Source: Verrucomicrobia bacterium 12-59-8 (GTDB taxonomy: Bacteria; Verrucomicrobiota; Verrucomicrobiae; Verrucomicrobiales; Verrucomicrobiaceae). Taken from it: 64,000 nt of DNA. The notes under the pieces are model-generated. The model made no database searches. It saw only the letters and a program-made list of their open reading frames with translations, and was not told the DNA's origin. Positions 24,869 to 33,985 of this stretch are shown piece by piece. Location of the stretch: NCBI GenBank assembly GCA_002279765.1, contig NCCR01000001.1:33589-97588 (forward strand), given 5' to 3'. Within the stretch, counting starts at the first letter, position 1, and each line of letters starts with the position of its first letter. Position numbers and translations under genes: made by a program.

Positions 24869-27327
24869 AATCACTTTTCGCCATCATCTCAGCCTGGCTG
24901 CTCGCGGCGACCGCCCTGCAAGCGGGCGTGGTCTTTGAGCAGCCGCACAACGGCACCGCAGTGCTGCGTCCTTCGTCGCGCATGATGCCGAACAACACGG
25001 ACTATGACATCTACGCCTGGGACTCGTTCAGCGTTGCCACTGCGCAGGCGGTTACGGAGATCCGCTGGCGTGGCGGCTACGACCCGCTGTTTGCGCCCTA
25101 TGCGGGCAAGCTCGTGAACTTCAGGGTCTCGATCTATGAATCCGTGCCCGGCCTCTCGCAGCCCTACCTCGGGCCGCAGTATCCCGGAAATCCAGCCACC
25201 CTCGTTGCCTACGATACGGGCGGCAAGGCGGGCGAGACCAGCGCCGGCGTGTTCAACGGGGTCGAGTTGTTCGACTACCACTTTGTGCTGCCCACTGTTT
25301 TTCAGGCGCAGGCCGGGAAGCTTTACTGGATTCAAATCGAAGCGGATCATGACCACATTCCGAGCTGGGGTTTCGCCGCCGCCACGGGCAATGGGTCCTA
25401 CTTCCGCCGCATTCCGAACCAGGTGGACTTCTACTTCCAGATGGCGCCGGGAGATCTCGCCTTCAGCGTCGTCGCGGGCGACGGGCCCATCCGCACGATC
25501 GATGCCGTGGCAGCACCCGCAGCGGGCGGCAGCGTCACCAACACGGGCCTCTATCCGGAGGGCTCCGCCGCGCCGCTGACTGCCACGCCGAATCCCGGCT
25601 ACGCCTTTGTAAACTGGACCGAAAACGGAACCGTCGTGAGCACCAGCCCGAACTACACCTTCACCGTGACGAGCGACCGGAGTCTCGTCACCAATTTCGC
25701 GGCGGGCTCCCGCATCATCACCGCTTCCTCGCCCCCGACTGGCGGCACGACGAATGGCGACGGGCAGTTCCTCAATGGGGCAACGCGTACGGTCGAGGCC
25801 GTCGCCTCGCCGAACTACACTTTTGTGAACTGGACTGAAAACGGCGTCCCGGTGAGCGCCAGCGCGTTCTACACCTTCACCGTGAACAGCGATCGCAATC
25901 TGGTGGCGAATTTCACGCCGACTGCCACCAATATCGGCATCGTCTTCGCGCTGCCTCCGAACACGGCTTCCTCCACGCTCAACCCCTCGTCTTTCCTGAC
26001 GCCCGACGGCATCGACGGCCAGGGCTACTCGTATGAAAAGTTCAGCACCAATACCACCGAGGACATCATCGACGTTTGCTGGCGCGGCGGCTACACCGGC
26101 AACAACGCTGGCAGCAATCCCGTCGTCGAGTTTATCATCAAATTCTATGCCGCCACGGACAACGGCTTCTACGTGGACTTCGCCACGCCAGTGCTCAAGA
26201 AAATGACCATCCCCGGCAATGGCGGGCAGACGCCGGCAGGCGTCGTCGGTGGCATCCAGATGTATAACTACCACGTCACGCTGCCCAGTTCGTTCCATGC
26301 CGTCGCAGGCACCACCTACTGGATTCAAATCGAAGCCTCGCAGGCGGGTTATCCGCTGACTTGGGGATTCGCCACCGGCATGGGCGGAGACAACATTCAC
26401 TTTCGCGAGACCACCGGTTCGCCGTTCACGAATCGCGCCGGCGATCTACCCATCACGCTCAGCGCCGCTGCTCCTACTACCTACGCCGTCAGCACCACGC
26501 CCTCGGCGGGCGGCAGTGTCTCCGGCGCGGGGAACTATGTGCCGGAGGCCGTGGTCATCATCACCGCCAGCCCGAGTGCAGGCTACTCCTTCATCAACTG
26601 GACCGAGGCCGGCGCCATCGTCAGTTCCAGCGCCTCCTGGTCCTTCAATGCGGCTGCCGACCGCGATCTCGTCGCCAACTTTGCACCCACCTACACGCTG
26701 CAGCTTCTCTCGTCCTCCTTCACCATGGGCACCGTCAGCGGAGCGGGCAGCTTCGTCGGAGGAAGCACCGCGACCGCCATGGCCACCGCCAAACCGGGCT
26801 ACGTCTTCCTGCACTGGACGGAAGGCGGTGTGCACGTCAGCTCGCTGCCGTCCTACCCCTTTCCTCTCGTGGCAGGCCGCACCCTGACCGCTCAGTTCGC
26901 CATCGGATTTAACATCACGACCAGCACCTCGTTTGCGCCCGGAGGCGTCGTCACCGGCGCGGGCGGCTATGCCACCAGCACGCCGGCCACGCTGACGGCC
27001 ACACCCGCCGCCGGCTATCAATTCACCGGCTGGAGCGAAGGCGGCACCGTCGTGAGCGCCAGTTCGTCCTACACCTTCAACGCCGCCGCTGATCGCACGC
27101 TCACCGCCAGCTTCGTGCCCATCGTCGCCATTTCACAGTCGGTGCCCGGTACACTCGGCTTCGCGTGGCCAGCCTCCGCCGGTGGCTGGGTGCTGCAGGA
27201 ATGCCCCGACCTCAATCCCGTGAACTGGGTGGACTCCACATTGCCCGTCACCAGCAGCGGCGGCCAAAACCAGGTCTCCCTCTCCAATCCCCCTGGTAGC
27301 CGATTCTACCGCCTAAGCCATCCGTGA
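24865..27327 (+). CDS. Secreted InlB B-repeat protein, paralogue B
   Basis: The ATG at 24865 overlaps the sigma factor stop and gives the signal peptide MKSLFAIISAWLLAATALQAG. The 820-residue layout repeats paralogue A: domain GVVFEQPHNG, two B-repeats, second domain GIVFALPPNT, three B-repeats and the C-terminal FAWPASAGGWVLQE to RFYRLSHP domain. Long stretches are nearly identical (for example SPNYTFVNWTENGVPVS). The pair arose by duplication and has diverged mostly in loops. Like A, it is probably exposed on the surface. Confidence 0.88.
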   Translation: MKSLFAIISAWLLAATALQAGVVFEQPHNGTAVLRPSSRMMPNNTDYDIYAWDSFSVATAQAVTEIRWRGGYDPLFAPYAGKLVNFRVSIYESVPGLSQPYLGPQYPGNPATLVAYDTGGKAGETSAGVFNGVELFDYHFVLPTVFQAQAGKLYWIQIEADHDHIPSWGFAAATGNGSYFRRIPNQVDFYFQMAPGDLAFSVVAGDGPIRTIDAVAAPAAGGSVTNTGLYPEGSAAPLTATPNPGYAFVNWTENGTVVSTSPNYTFTVTSDRSLVTNFAAGSRIITASSPPTGGTTNGDGQFLNGATRTVEAVASPNYTFVNWTENGVPVSASAFYTFTVNSDRNLVANFTPTATNIGIVFALPPNTASSTLNPSSFLTPDGIDGQGYSYEKFSTNTTEDIIDVCWRGGYTGNNAGSNPVVEFIIKFYAATDNGFYVDFATPVLKKMTIPGNGGQTPAGVVGGIQMYNYHVTLPSSFHAVAGTTYWIQIEASQAGYPLTWGFATGMGGDNIHFRETTGSPFTNRAGDLPITLSAAAPTTYAVSTTPSAGGSVSGAGNYVPEAVVIITASPSAGYSFINWTEAGAIVSSSASWSFNAAADRDLVANFAPTYTLQLLSSSFTMGTVSGAGSFVGGSTATAMATAKPGYVFLHWTEGGVHVSSLPSYPFPLVAGRTLTAQFAIGFNITTSTSFAPGGVVTGAGGYATSTPATLTATPAAGYQFTGWSEGGTVVSASSSYTFNAAADRTLTASFVPIVAISQSVPGTLGFAWPASAGGWVLQECPDLNPVNWVDSTLPVTSSGGQNQVSLSNPPGSRFYRLSHP

Positions 27328-27350
27328 ACTGCGGGCTCAGCGACTGTTTC

Positions 27351-27395
27351 ATTACCAAACGATAACGTGTCCTTTGGGGTGACAGGTGATGCAAT
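27351..27395 (+). promoter_or_regulatory. Shared control motif, copy 3
   Basis: ATTACCAAACGATAACGTG is followed by 21 bases and GCAAT at 27391-27395. The ATG of the 1748-residue protein lies 51 bases after the motif start. The -10-like element is TG-A-TGCAAT, which matches TATAAT at four of six positions. Confidence 0.65.
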
Positions 27396-27401
27396 GTTGG
27401 A

Positions 27402-30400
27402 ATGAACTTATTGCTTATCCGCCAGGGAACTACAGGACTGTTTGCAGGGCTTACCAGCCTGCTGCTCATGCTTAGTCCGCTCCAGAACGCGGAAGGCAGC
27501 ATCGCTTACGGCAGCATCAACAACTTCGACACGGTCAACGACACCGGCAAGGAGGGCCACGGTTTTGAAATCGAACTCGATGACTGCCACTCCACCGACA
27601 TCACCTACACCTACAACTACAACCATTATGGGGTGCCGGAGATCACGGAGGACAACACCGATCCGGCGCATCCGAAGGTCTTCATCCGCTGGCAGAGCAA
27701 GAAAAATCCAGACGGGAGCTGGGCGGCTTATACCGCAATACCAGCCGCCCCGATTCCGCCGACGCAGGGACATCAGTTTACCAACCCTGCCGTCAACTTC
27801 GGCGGTGAGCACTTTGGTGTGGGTTACCGGACGCAACCCAGTGCGGTGCTTTACAACTGGCTTGTGGACAACGGTGGCGGCACACTGGTGCGCGGCGGTG
27901 CGGTGCAGGTTTCGACGCCCACGTTCACCTACATTCCCCCTGTGGGCGCTGCGCCAGCGCAGGTGCAGGCTGTGATCGCGCCGCCCCCACCGCCTGCGCC
28001 GCCGCCGAAGGAATTTGGCAAGGCGGTGTGGATGAAGGAGATCAAAACCACCACGCATAACGCCAACAAGGTGAAGCTGCGCGAACTGGTCTCCGACGAT
28101 CCCAACGACCCCAACGACAAAAACTGGACGAACGGCGAACCCGACGAGGTCGAAGTGGAATGGCGCATCCTACAGAAGAAAACCAGCGCTGCCGATGGCG
28201 GCCCGAACAACAACGTTCCCGCTGCCGCTGAAGCGCTGCCAAACGGCAATGAAGTGGTCACACGGCGCTACGAGTTTTACAAATATACCGGCCCGCTGGA
28301 TGCTGAAACGGGAGAAGCCAAGGGTGACGCCGTCGGTGCCGATGGCATGCACGGAACCGGCAGCGTGACGTATGCGGACCATTTCGACGGTGCGCTCGGT
28401 GAGTGGGTCACGGTGACCACGGACATGGCGACGAAAGTTGTGGTGGGTGATTTCACCGGCGCGCAGATGGCCGCGGTCGATGTGAACGAGTCTGTGGGAT
28501 TGATCGATCACGCTGGCGAAGGCAAGGTGGGCAAGGCCTTTGCGCCGCGCACGGTGGTGGTCGAAGGCGCGCTGCCATTCACAGCGTCGAAATCGGGCAT
28601 CGTGCCGCCGGGGCTGACCTTTGACGAGGTCACGGGCGTGCTCTCCGGCACGCCGACCAACGCGGGCACCTTCAACTTTGCCGTCAGCGCCAGCGATGGC
28701 GTGAATCCTGACGTGCAAAAGAACTATACGATGAACATCGCGGCCGCTGGTGTCGCACTGCTTGCACAGAGCCTGCTGGACACGGCCTCAGCGCCCGTGG
28801 GTGCGGGCACGACGACCGGCGACGGCTCCTTTGACGTCGGCGCAAACGCCACCGTCACCGCAGCGCCCGCCGCAGGCTATTTGTTTCAGAACTGGACGGA
28901 CAACGGCCAGATCGTCAGCACAGACAGCAGCTACACGCTCGCCATGGATGTGAACCACTCGCTGGTGGCGAACTTCCTGCCGGATGTCATGCAGTGGTCT
29001 GTCACCACAAGCGCCGCTCCCGCCGCCGGGGGCACCACAACGGGCGACGGCCTCGTCAATGATGGTGCGAGCACCACCGTCACCGCCACAGCGAACGCGG
29101 GCTACGGCTTCACGAACTGGACTGAGGGCGCAGCCATCGTGAGCACTAGCGCCAGCTACACCTTCAATGCCACGGCAGATCGCGTGCTGTTGGCGAACTT
29201 CTCCGCATTGCCGTCATACACCGTGAGCACCAGCGCCGTCCCCCTGGCAGGTGGCACGACGAGTGGCGACGGTGGCTTCATCAGCGGCAGCAGCGCCACC
29301 GTCGTGGCCACGGCAAACGCAGGCTACTTTTTTGTTAACTGGACTGAGAACAGTGCGCAGGTGAGCACGAATGCGAGCTACACCTCTAATGTGACCGCAA
29401 ACCGCACGCTCGTGGCGAACTTCTCCGTCATCGGCAGCACCCTCCGCACGATCACGGCTGCTGTTACGCCGTCGAACTCAGGCACGACCACCGGCGGTGG
29501 CTCGTATGCCGATGGCACCAGCGTCACCGTGGTGGCGACAGCAGCTCCGGGCTACAAATTCAGCAAGTGGAAGCAAGGGGGCAGCAATGTCAGCAGCGCG
29601 GCGAGCTATACCTTCACCGTCACTGCTGACAGTGCGCTTACTGCGAGCTTCACGCCGGTTTATTACGTCACCGGGACGTCGAACCCACCCGCAGGCGGCA
29701 CCACGGAAGCAGACAGCGCGAGCTACAATCCGGGTGATGGCGGCAACATCATCGCCTCTCCCACCGCTGGATGGCAGTTCGTGAACTGGACGGAGAATGG
29801 CAACATCGTCGGGACTGCCACGACGTTTAACTTCAGCAACGTACAGGCGAACCATGCCTATGTGGCGAACTTCGCACTCACCGGAGGTGTGAACATCTCC
29901 GCAAGCACGGCCCCGGCGGCTGGGGGCACGACAAGCGGTGGTGGCAGCTACATGATCGGCGACAGTGTGACCGTGGATGCGGCTCCCAATGCGGGGTATG
30001 CTTTTGTGAATTGGACCTCGGGTACGACTATTGTCAGCAGCAGCGCGAGTTACACTTTCACTGCGAGTGCGAACCGCGTGCTCGTCGCCAATTTTGCCAC
30101 GGCAAACACCATCATTACCAGCTCCGCGCCAGCGATCGGTGGCACCACAAGCGGCGGCGGAGACTATGCCAGCGGAGGGAGCGTGACCGTTACCGCGACG
30201 CCAGAGGCAGGCTACAGTTTCCTCAACTGGACGGATGGCGCGACCATCGCGAGCACCAACGCGACCTACACCTTCACCGCGAGCGCCAACCGCACCTTGG
30301 TGGCTCATTTTGTTTCTGGGTACACGATTTCGGCCGCTGCGAGTCCCTCTTATGCGGGCAGCATCAATGGCGGCGGCATCGTCAATGCGGGCACGAGCGT

Positions 30401-32648
30401 CACGCTCTCCGCGACGGCGAATGCCGGCTACACGTTTGTCAATTGGACCGACGTGACTGGCACGGAGGTAGGCACCAGCACGGACTACACCGTCACAGTG
30501 AACGACAATGTCACACTGACGGCAAACTTTGCCGCCATACCGCTGAGCATTGACTTTGATTTTGACACTGCTGCGCCCGTTCCAGTGGCGGATGCTCCAT
30601 TGCCGCTCATTCAAACGCAGGCGGGCTACACGGTCACGTTCAGCTCACCGGTGGCAGATGCCTACAAGATCACAACGGCGGCAGCGAGCGGGCGTGTGCT
30701 GTCAAAGTTCAGCGGCAACTACCTCGAACCGCTTGCGGATAATGCCACGCTCGTACTTCAGCTCGATCTCCCCGTCACTGGCGTGAGCATTGATTTTGCC
30801 ACGGTCGAAGCTTTGAACGTCGCCGTGCCTTCCAATGTGCAGATCACCGCCTACGACACCTCCAGCGGTGTTCCGGTCAGTGTTGGCGCGGGCATCGCTC
30901 ACGGCACCGTCACCCCAGGGGACACGCTGCCCGTCGGTACGATCAATTTCAACTCGACTGGCGGTGCCTTTGACCAAATTGTGCTGCAACTGCCGGACGC
31001 GCCCGTCGGTGCGGTACGTTTCCTCGTCGATAACATCCAGGTCAGCCCCCTATCGAGCACCGGCGGCACCATGACGTTGGCCAATCCGAACTGGAACATC
31101 ACGCTTTCGGATTTCGGTTATTCGGATTTCCTGCTCGACAACACGCCCGGTTTTGTCGGTCGTGAGTATCTGTCTGGCGAGTGGGGCAGCGCCGTCGCTT
31201 ACCAAGTCAACGGCCAGACCCAGGCTCCCACCTGGCTGGACCCCAACTTTCTCTTCCCGGACTGGCAGACGAACTCGAACTTCCATGTCGTCTCGGGAAT
31301 TCATCTGGTGGGTGGCAATGTGGACGGTCTGCCGATCGCGGAATCTGTGATCGCCAACAACGATCTCGAAATCACGCTGCGTTTTGAGATGGTGGACACC
31401 GTCGTGGGAACGCCCATGGGGGTCACGCCGGCCAGTGCCGCAACTGCCGGCACGTCGATCAACAGCAATCGCTACGTGATGAACCAGACCTTCATCGTGA
31501 AGAACATCAGCGGCGTGACGATCAGCAACGTGCAGTTGTTTCAACTCCTGCATGGATTCATCTCCCAGCATGGTCAGTATGACAACCGCAGCTATGCCGG
31601 GAAGCTTGCCGAGTATCGATACGACGCCACCATGTCGGGCGTGGACAGCGGCGCGGCAGGAAGTGACAGCTCAAGCATCGGACTTGAGGATCTCATCGGG
31701 TTCCATGCCAAAGTGGCGCCCACGGCATTCGAGATCGGCAGCTACGGAACCGAGGGTAATGGCATTGACGATCATGTTACCGGCAAGCCTTCGGACGGCG
31801 TTCATCTGTCGATTGAGAACAACTGGCGAAACGCCCCGTATGCCGCACGAATGGGACGCGACACTTTCGCTCCCGCCAGCCGCTGGATTGCCGGCGGCCA
31901 GCGCTGGGAGCTTGGCACTTTGGCACCGGGACAAAGTGCGAGCTTGGACATTGTATTAAGTCTGCTCACCGGCACCAAGGTGGTCATTACCGGCGGCGGT
32001 TCCAATGGCACCGGCGGTGGAGGCAGCTGCAATGGCGGCTCCTCACATGTCGGAGGTGTCGATTTCGATTTCGACAGCATCAGCCAGGAGGGCACCTTTT
32101 TCGGGGAATATTCCGAGGCTGACGACGCAGAGATGGCGGAACGTGTCGCCGAGGGTGAGTTTGTTCTGCCAACCGTTCAGACTCCGAATGCCACACGCAG
32201 GCAGTTGTGGAAGTTGAAATACAACGGCGTCCACACGGGCAGCATCAAACTTAAATTTGCCTACGATCCAAGTCTGCTTCCGGCAGGATACGATGAAAAC
32301 CAGCTCGCCATCTACCACTTCCGCAACGGCGTTTGGGAAAAGCTGAGCTGCAAAGTGGACACTGCGAACAACGTCATCGAGGCCGTCAGCCCCAGCCTCT
32401 CGCCCTTCGTTCTCGGTGTGAATGACGTGGTCGTGAAACCAACGGTGCAGATCTCCCTTTCCGATCCTGGATCTCTTAACGTGAGCTGGCCCGATTCGTT
32501 CACCGGCTGGACATTGCAGGAGGCGGTGGATTTGAATCCATCGAGCTGGGTTGATTCAACACGCGCGGTCAGCTCGTCCGGAGGAGTCAACAGCGTGGTG
32601 GTGCCGCTCAGCTCCGGCTCCAGGTTTTTCAGATTGCTGCGGCCATAG
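27402..32648 (+). CDS. Giant secreted InlB B-repeat protein
   Basis: This 1748-residue protein has a signal peptide (~1-32). An N-terminal domain (~33-180) contains GHGFEIELDDCHSTDITYTY and YNHYGVPEITEDN. A Pro-rich linker and an Ig-like domain (PPGLTFDEVTGVLSGTP, ~395-450) follow. Eight divergent InlB B-repeats fill ~457-1046. Next come a possible carbohydrate-binding beta domain (~1050-1220), a domain of about 300 residues, a Gly-rich linker (GGGSNGTGGGGSCNGGSSH) and the C-terminal domain WPDSFTGWTLQE to RFFRLLRP shared with both 820-residue proteins. It is monocistronic behind motif copy 3. An adhesin or surface-layer role fits, but no activity is shown. Confidence 0.88.
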   Translation: MNLLLIRQGTTGLFAGLTSLLLMLSPLQNAEGSIAYGSINNFDTVNDTGKEGHGFEIELDDCHSTDITYTYNYNHYGVPEITEDNTDPAHPKVFIRWQSKKNPDGSWAAYTAIPAAPIPPTQGHQFTNPAVNFGGEHFGVGYRTQPSAVLYNWLVDNGGGTLVRGGAVQVSTPTFTYIPPVGAAPAQVQAVIAPPPPPAPPPKEFGKAVWMKEIKTTTHNANKVKLRELVSDDPNDPNDKNWTNGEPDEVEVEWRILQKKTSAADGGPNNNVPAAAEALPNGNEVVTRRYEFYKYTGPLDAETGEAKGDAVGADGMHGTGSVTYADHFDGALGEWVTVTTDMATKVVVGDFTGAQMAAVDVNESVGLIDHAGEGKVGKAFAPRTVVVEGALPFTASKSGIVPPGLTFDEVTGVLSGTPTNAGTFNFAVSASDGVNPDVQKNYTMNIAAAGVALLAQSLLDTASAPVGAGTTTGDGSFDVGANATVTAAPAAGYLFQNWTDNGQIVSTDSSYTLAMDVNHSLVANFLPDVMQWSVTTSAAPAAGGTTTGDGLVNDGASTTVTATANAGYGFTNWTEGAAIVSTSASYTFNATADRVLLANFSALPSYTVSTSAVPLAGGTTSGDGGFISGSSATVVATANAGYFFVNWTENSAQVSTNASYTSNVTANRTLVANFSVIGSTLRTITAAVTPSNSGTTTGGGSYADGTSVTVVATAAPGYKFSKWKQGGSNVSSAASYTFTVTADSALTASFTPVYYVTGTSNPPAGGTTEADSASYNPGDGGNIIASPTAGWQFVNWTENGNIVGTATTFNFSNVQANHAYVANFALTGGVNISASTAPAAGGTTSGGGSYMIGDSVTVDAAPNAGYAFVNWTSGTTIVSSSASYTFTASANRVLVANFATANTIITSSAPAIGGTTSGGGDYASGGSVTVTATPEAGYSFLNWTDGATIASTNATYTFTASANRTLVAHFVSGYTISAAASPSYAGSINGGGIVNAGTSVTLSATANAGYTFVNWTDVTGTEVGTSTDYTVTVNDNVTLTANFAAIPLSIDFDFDTAAPVPVADAPLPLIQTQAGYTVTFSSPVADAYKITTAAASGRVLSKFSGNYLEPLADNATLVLQLDLPVTGVSIDFATVEALNVAVPSNVQITAYDTSSGVPVSVGAGIAHGTVTPGDTLPVGTINFNSTGGAFDQIVLQLPDAPVGAVRFLVDNIQVSPLSSTGGTMTLANPNWNITLSDFGYSDFLLDNTPGFVGREYLSGEWGSAVAYQVNGQTQAPTWLDPNFLFPDWQTNSNFHVVSGIHLVGGNVDGLPIAESVIANNDLEITLRFEMVDTVVGTPMGVTPASAATAGTSINSNRYVMNQTFIVKNISGVTISNVQLFQLLHGFISQHGQYDNRSYAGKLAEYRYDATMSGVDSGAAGSDSSSIGLEDLIGFHAKVAPTAFEIGSYGTEGNGIDDHVTGKPSDGVHLSIENNWRNAPYAARMGRDTFAPASRWIAGGQRWELGTLAPGQSASLDIVLSLLTGTKVVITGGGSNGTGGGGSCNGGSSHVGGVDFDFDSISQEGTFFGEYSEADDAEMAERVAEGEFVLPTVQTPNATRRQLWKLKYNGVHTGSIKLKFAYDPSLLPAGYDENQLAIYHFRNGVWEKLSCKVDTANNVIEAVSPSLSPFVLGVNDVVVKPTVQISLSDPGSLNVSWPDSFTGWTLQEAVDLNPSSWVDSTRAVSSSGGVNSVVVPLSSGSRFFRLLRP
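28775..30538 (+). repeat. Array of eight divergent InlB B-repeats
   Basis: Eight units of about 73 residues each carry the pattern GGTTxGxGxY, ATANAGYxFVNWT, VSTxASYTF and ANRxLVANF. The fourth unit is the most diverged (SKWKQGG in place of NWTENG). The units lie inside the 1748-residue gene. Confidence 0.85.
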
Positions 32649-32781
32649 CGAAAGGCCGTGGCAGCCTAGCCTGATGAGCCATGAGTGAGACTGAGTTGCA
32701 TCATCGATTGGGCAGGAATGTGTTGAACAGTCAACAGCCTGTGGGAAATTGGTGGTTCTGACGCTGAGAGATTCAAGCTGT

Positions 32782-33264
32782 ATGAAACGCATCCACAGCC
32801 TACTGGTTGTTCTGTTGTTGCTTGCCTATGCTGGCACTGCCACTGCGATCATGCCTGCGATGTTTGCGGCGCTGGCATTGCTGGATGACAGCCATCGTGT
32901 TTTAATCTGCCGGACGGAGCAGGGCATGCAGGTACGCTTGCATCACCGTGAAAATGATTGCACCCCGGAGGTTTGTGATCATGCCGGGATGCTGGCCAAA
33001 TTGGTTATCTGTTTCTGTCGTCCGGCAACAGAGGGAGACCACAGCCTGTCCACCAACCAGGTGACAGGCATGCTGACGAGTACGGACGATGAAGCGAAGC
33101 GGCTTTTGAAAGACAAGCAATGCTGCAGTCTTCAGTCAATCGACTTAGACGGATGGCAGACGCGTGTGATCCTGGAGAAGGATGTCAAGAGCACGCATTG
33201 GGATTGCCGTGAAAGCAGCGGTGTGGCGCTGGCGGAGATGGCCACAATACGGCTGTTGATTTGA
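32782..33264 (+). CDS. Hypothetical secreted Cys-containing protein
   Basis: The start at 32782 gives a signal peptide MKRIHSLLVVLLLLAYAGTATA on a 160-residue protein. The mature part has seven cysteines (ICRTE, DCTPEVC, CFC, KQCC, WDCRES), enough for three disulfides, and a His pair in VRLHHREND. No family is recognised. It is followed, after 152 bases, by the YceI gene that opens the polyketide operon; a link is possible but not shown. Confidence 0.65.
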   Translation: MKRIHSLLVVLLLLAYAGTATAIMPAMFAALALLDDSHRVLICRTEQGMQVRLHHRENDCTPEVCDHAGMLAKLVICFCRPATEGDHSLSTNQVTGMLTSTDDEAKRLLKDKQCCSLQSIDLDGWQTRVILEKDVKSTHWDCRESSGVALAEMATIRLLI

Positions 33265-33416
33265 TTTCTGCGGTACCAGAGCCGCACATCATCAGCGTAT
33301 GCCTCAGGTGGGACGATTCCTGCCCTCAATTGAAATGCATCCTGTTCGCGTGCCTTCAGACATTCGATTCTATTCATGGCAGCCCTGCTGCCCCCCTGCA
33401 CTACCACGTTTATCTC

Positions 33417-33983
33417 ATGAAACTATCTCTCTGCTTGTTTTGTCTCATGGCCGGTTCCGCGCTGGCCGACACCTCGCGCTGGTCTGGCACCAGCGCCATT
33501 TCTTTTGATGGCACCTCCACCCTGCATGACTGGGGGGGCAAGGTGGCTGCGAAACCATTTGCCACCACCGTCACCACCGATGCCGCCGGAAATCCCACCC
33601 GGGTGGAGGCCATTGTGACGGTCGAAGTCGCGAAGATGGACACCGCCGAGGCGAAGCGTGATGAAAACATGCTCAAGGCCATGCAGGCCACGGCGTACCC
33701 GCTCATCACCGGTGTCATAGACACCCCCTTCACCGCCCTTCATCAGGGCGATGCCGTGCCTGTCACCCTGCCCCTTAAACTTAACATGCTGGGTAAAACG
33801 CAGACCCTCACGGGCCGGATCAGCCACTGGCAACAGCAAGGCGACAAGGCCAGCTTTGATCTGGATTTCGAGCTTTCACTCAAAAAGAGCGACATCAAGG
33901 TCCCCTCTGTGCTGCTCATCATCCGTGTGGGCGATACGATCAAGGTACACGCCGCCGTCTCCCTGAAACGTAACCCTTCCTGA
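33417..33983 (+). CDS. YceI-like periplasmic lipid/isoprenoid-binding protein
   Basis: The 188-residue protein has a signal peptide (MKLSLCLFCLMAGSALA). The mature part is a YceI lipocalin-like barrel: ISFDGTSTLHDWGGKVAA, DENMLKAMQATAYPLITG (the LxAxxYP family segment), then LPLKLNMLGKTQTLTGRI and DFELSLKKSDIKVPS. YceI relatives bind polyisoprenoids and quinones. The type III polyketide synthase gene starts two bases after its stop, so it is the first gene of that operon. A role in carrying the lipid product through the periplasm is a reasonable inference. Confidence 0.88.
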   Translation: MKLSLCLFCLMAGSALADTSRWSGTSAISFDGTSTLHDWGGKVAAKPFATTVTTDAAGNPTRVEAIVTVEVAKMDTAEAKRDENMLKAMQATAYPLITGVIDTPFTALHQGDAVPVTLPLKLNMLGKTQTLTGRISHWQQQGDKASFDLDFELSLKKSDIKVPSVLLIIRVGDTIKVHAAVSLKRNPS

Positions 33984-33985
33984 TC

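Noticed and set aside
24889..26400. 503-codon antisense frame opposite repeat protein B
   Set aside because: Arg/Gly-rich shadow of a high-GC gene; no start context or motif.
28775..30538. Regular spacing suggesting a CRISPR array
   Set aside because: The units are coding protein repeats of about 73 codons with diverged DNA, not short identical repeats with spacers.
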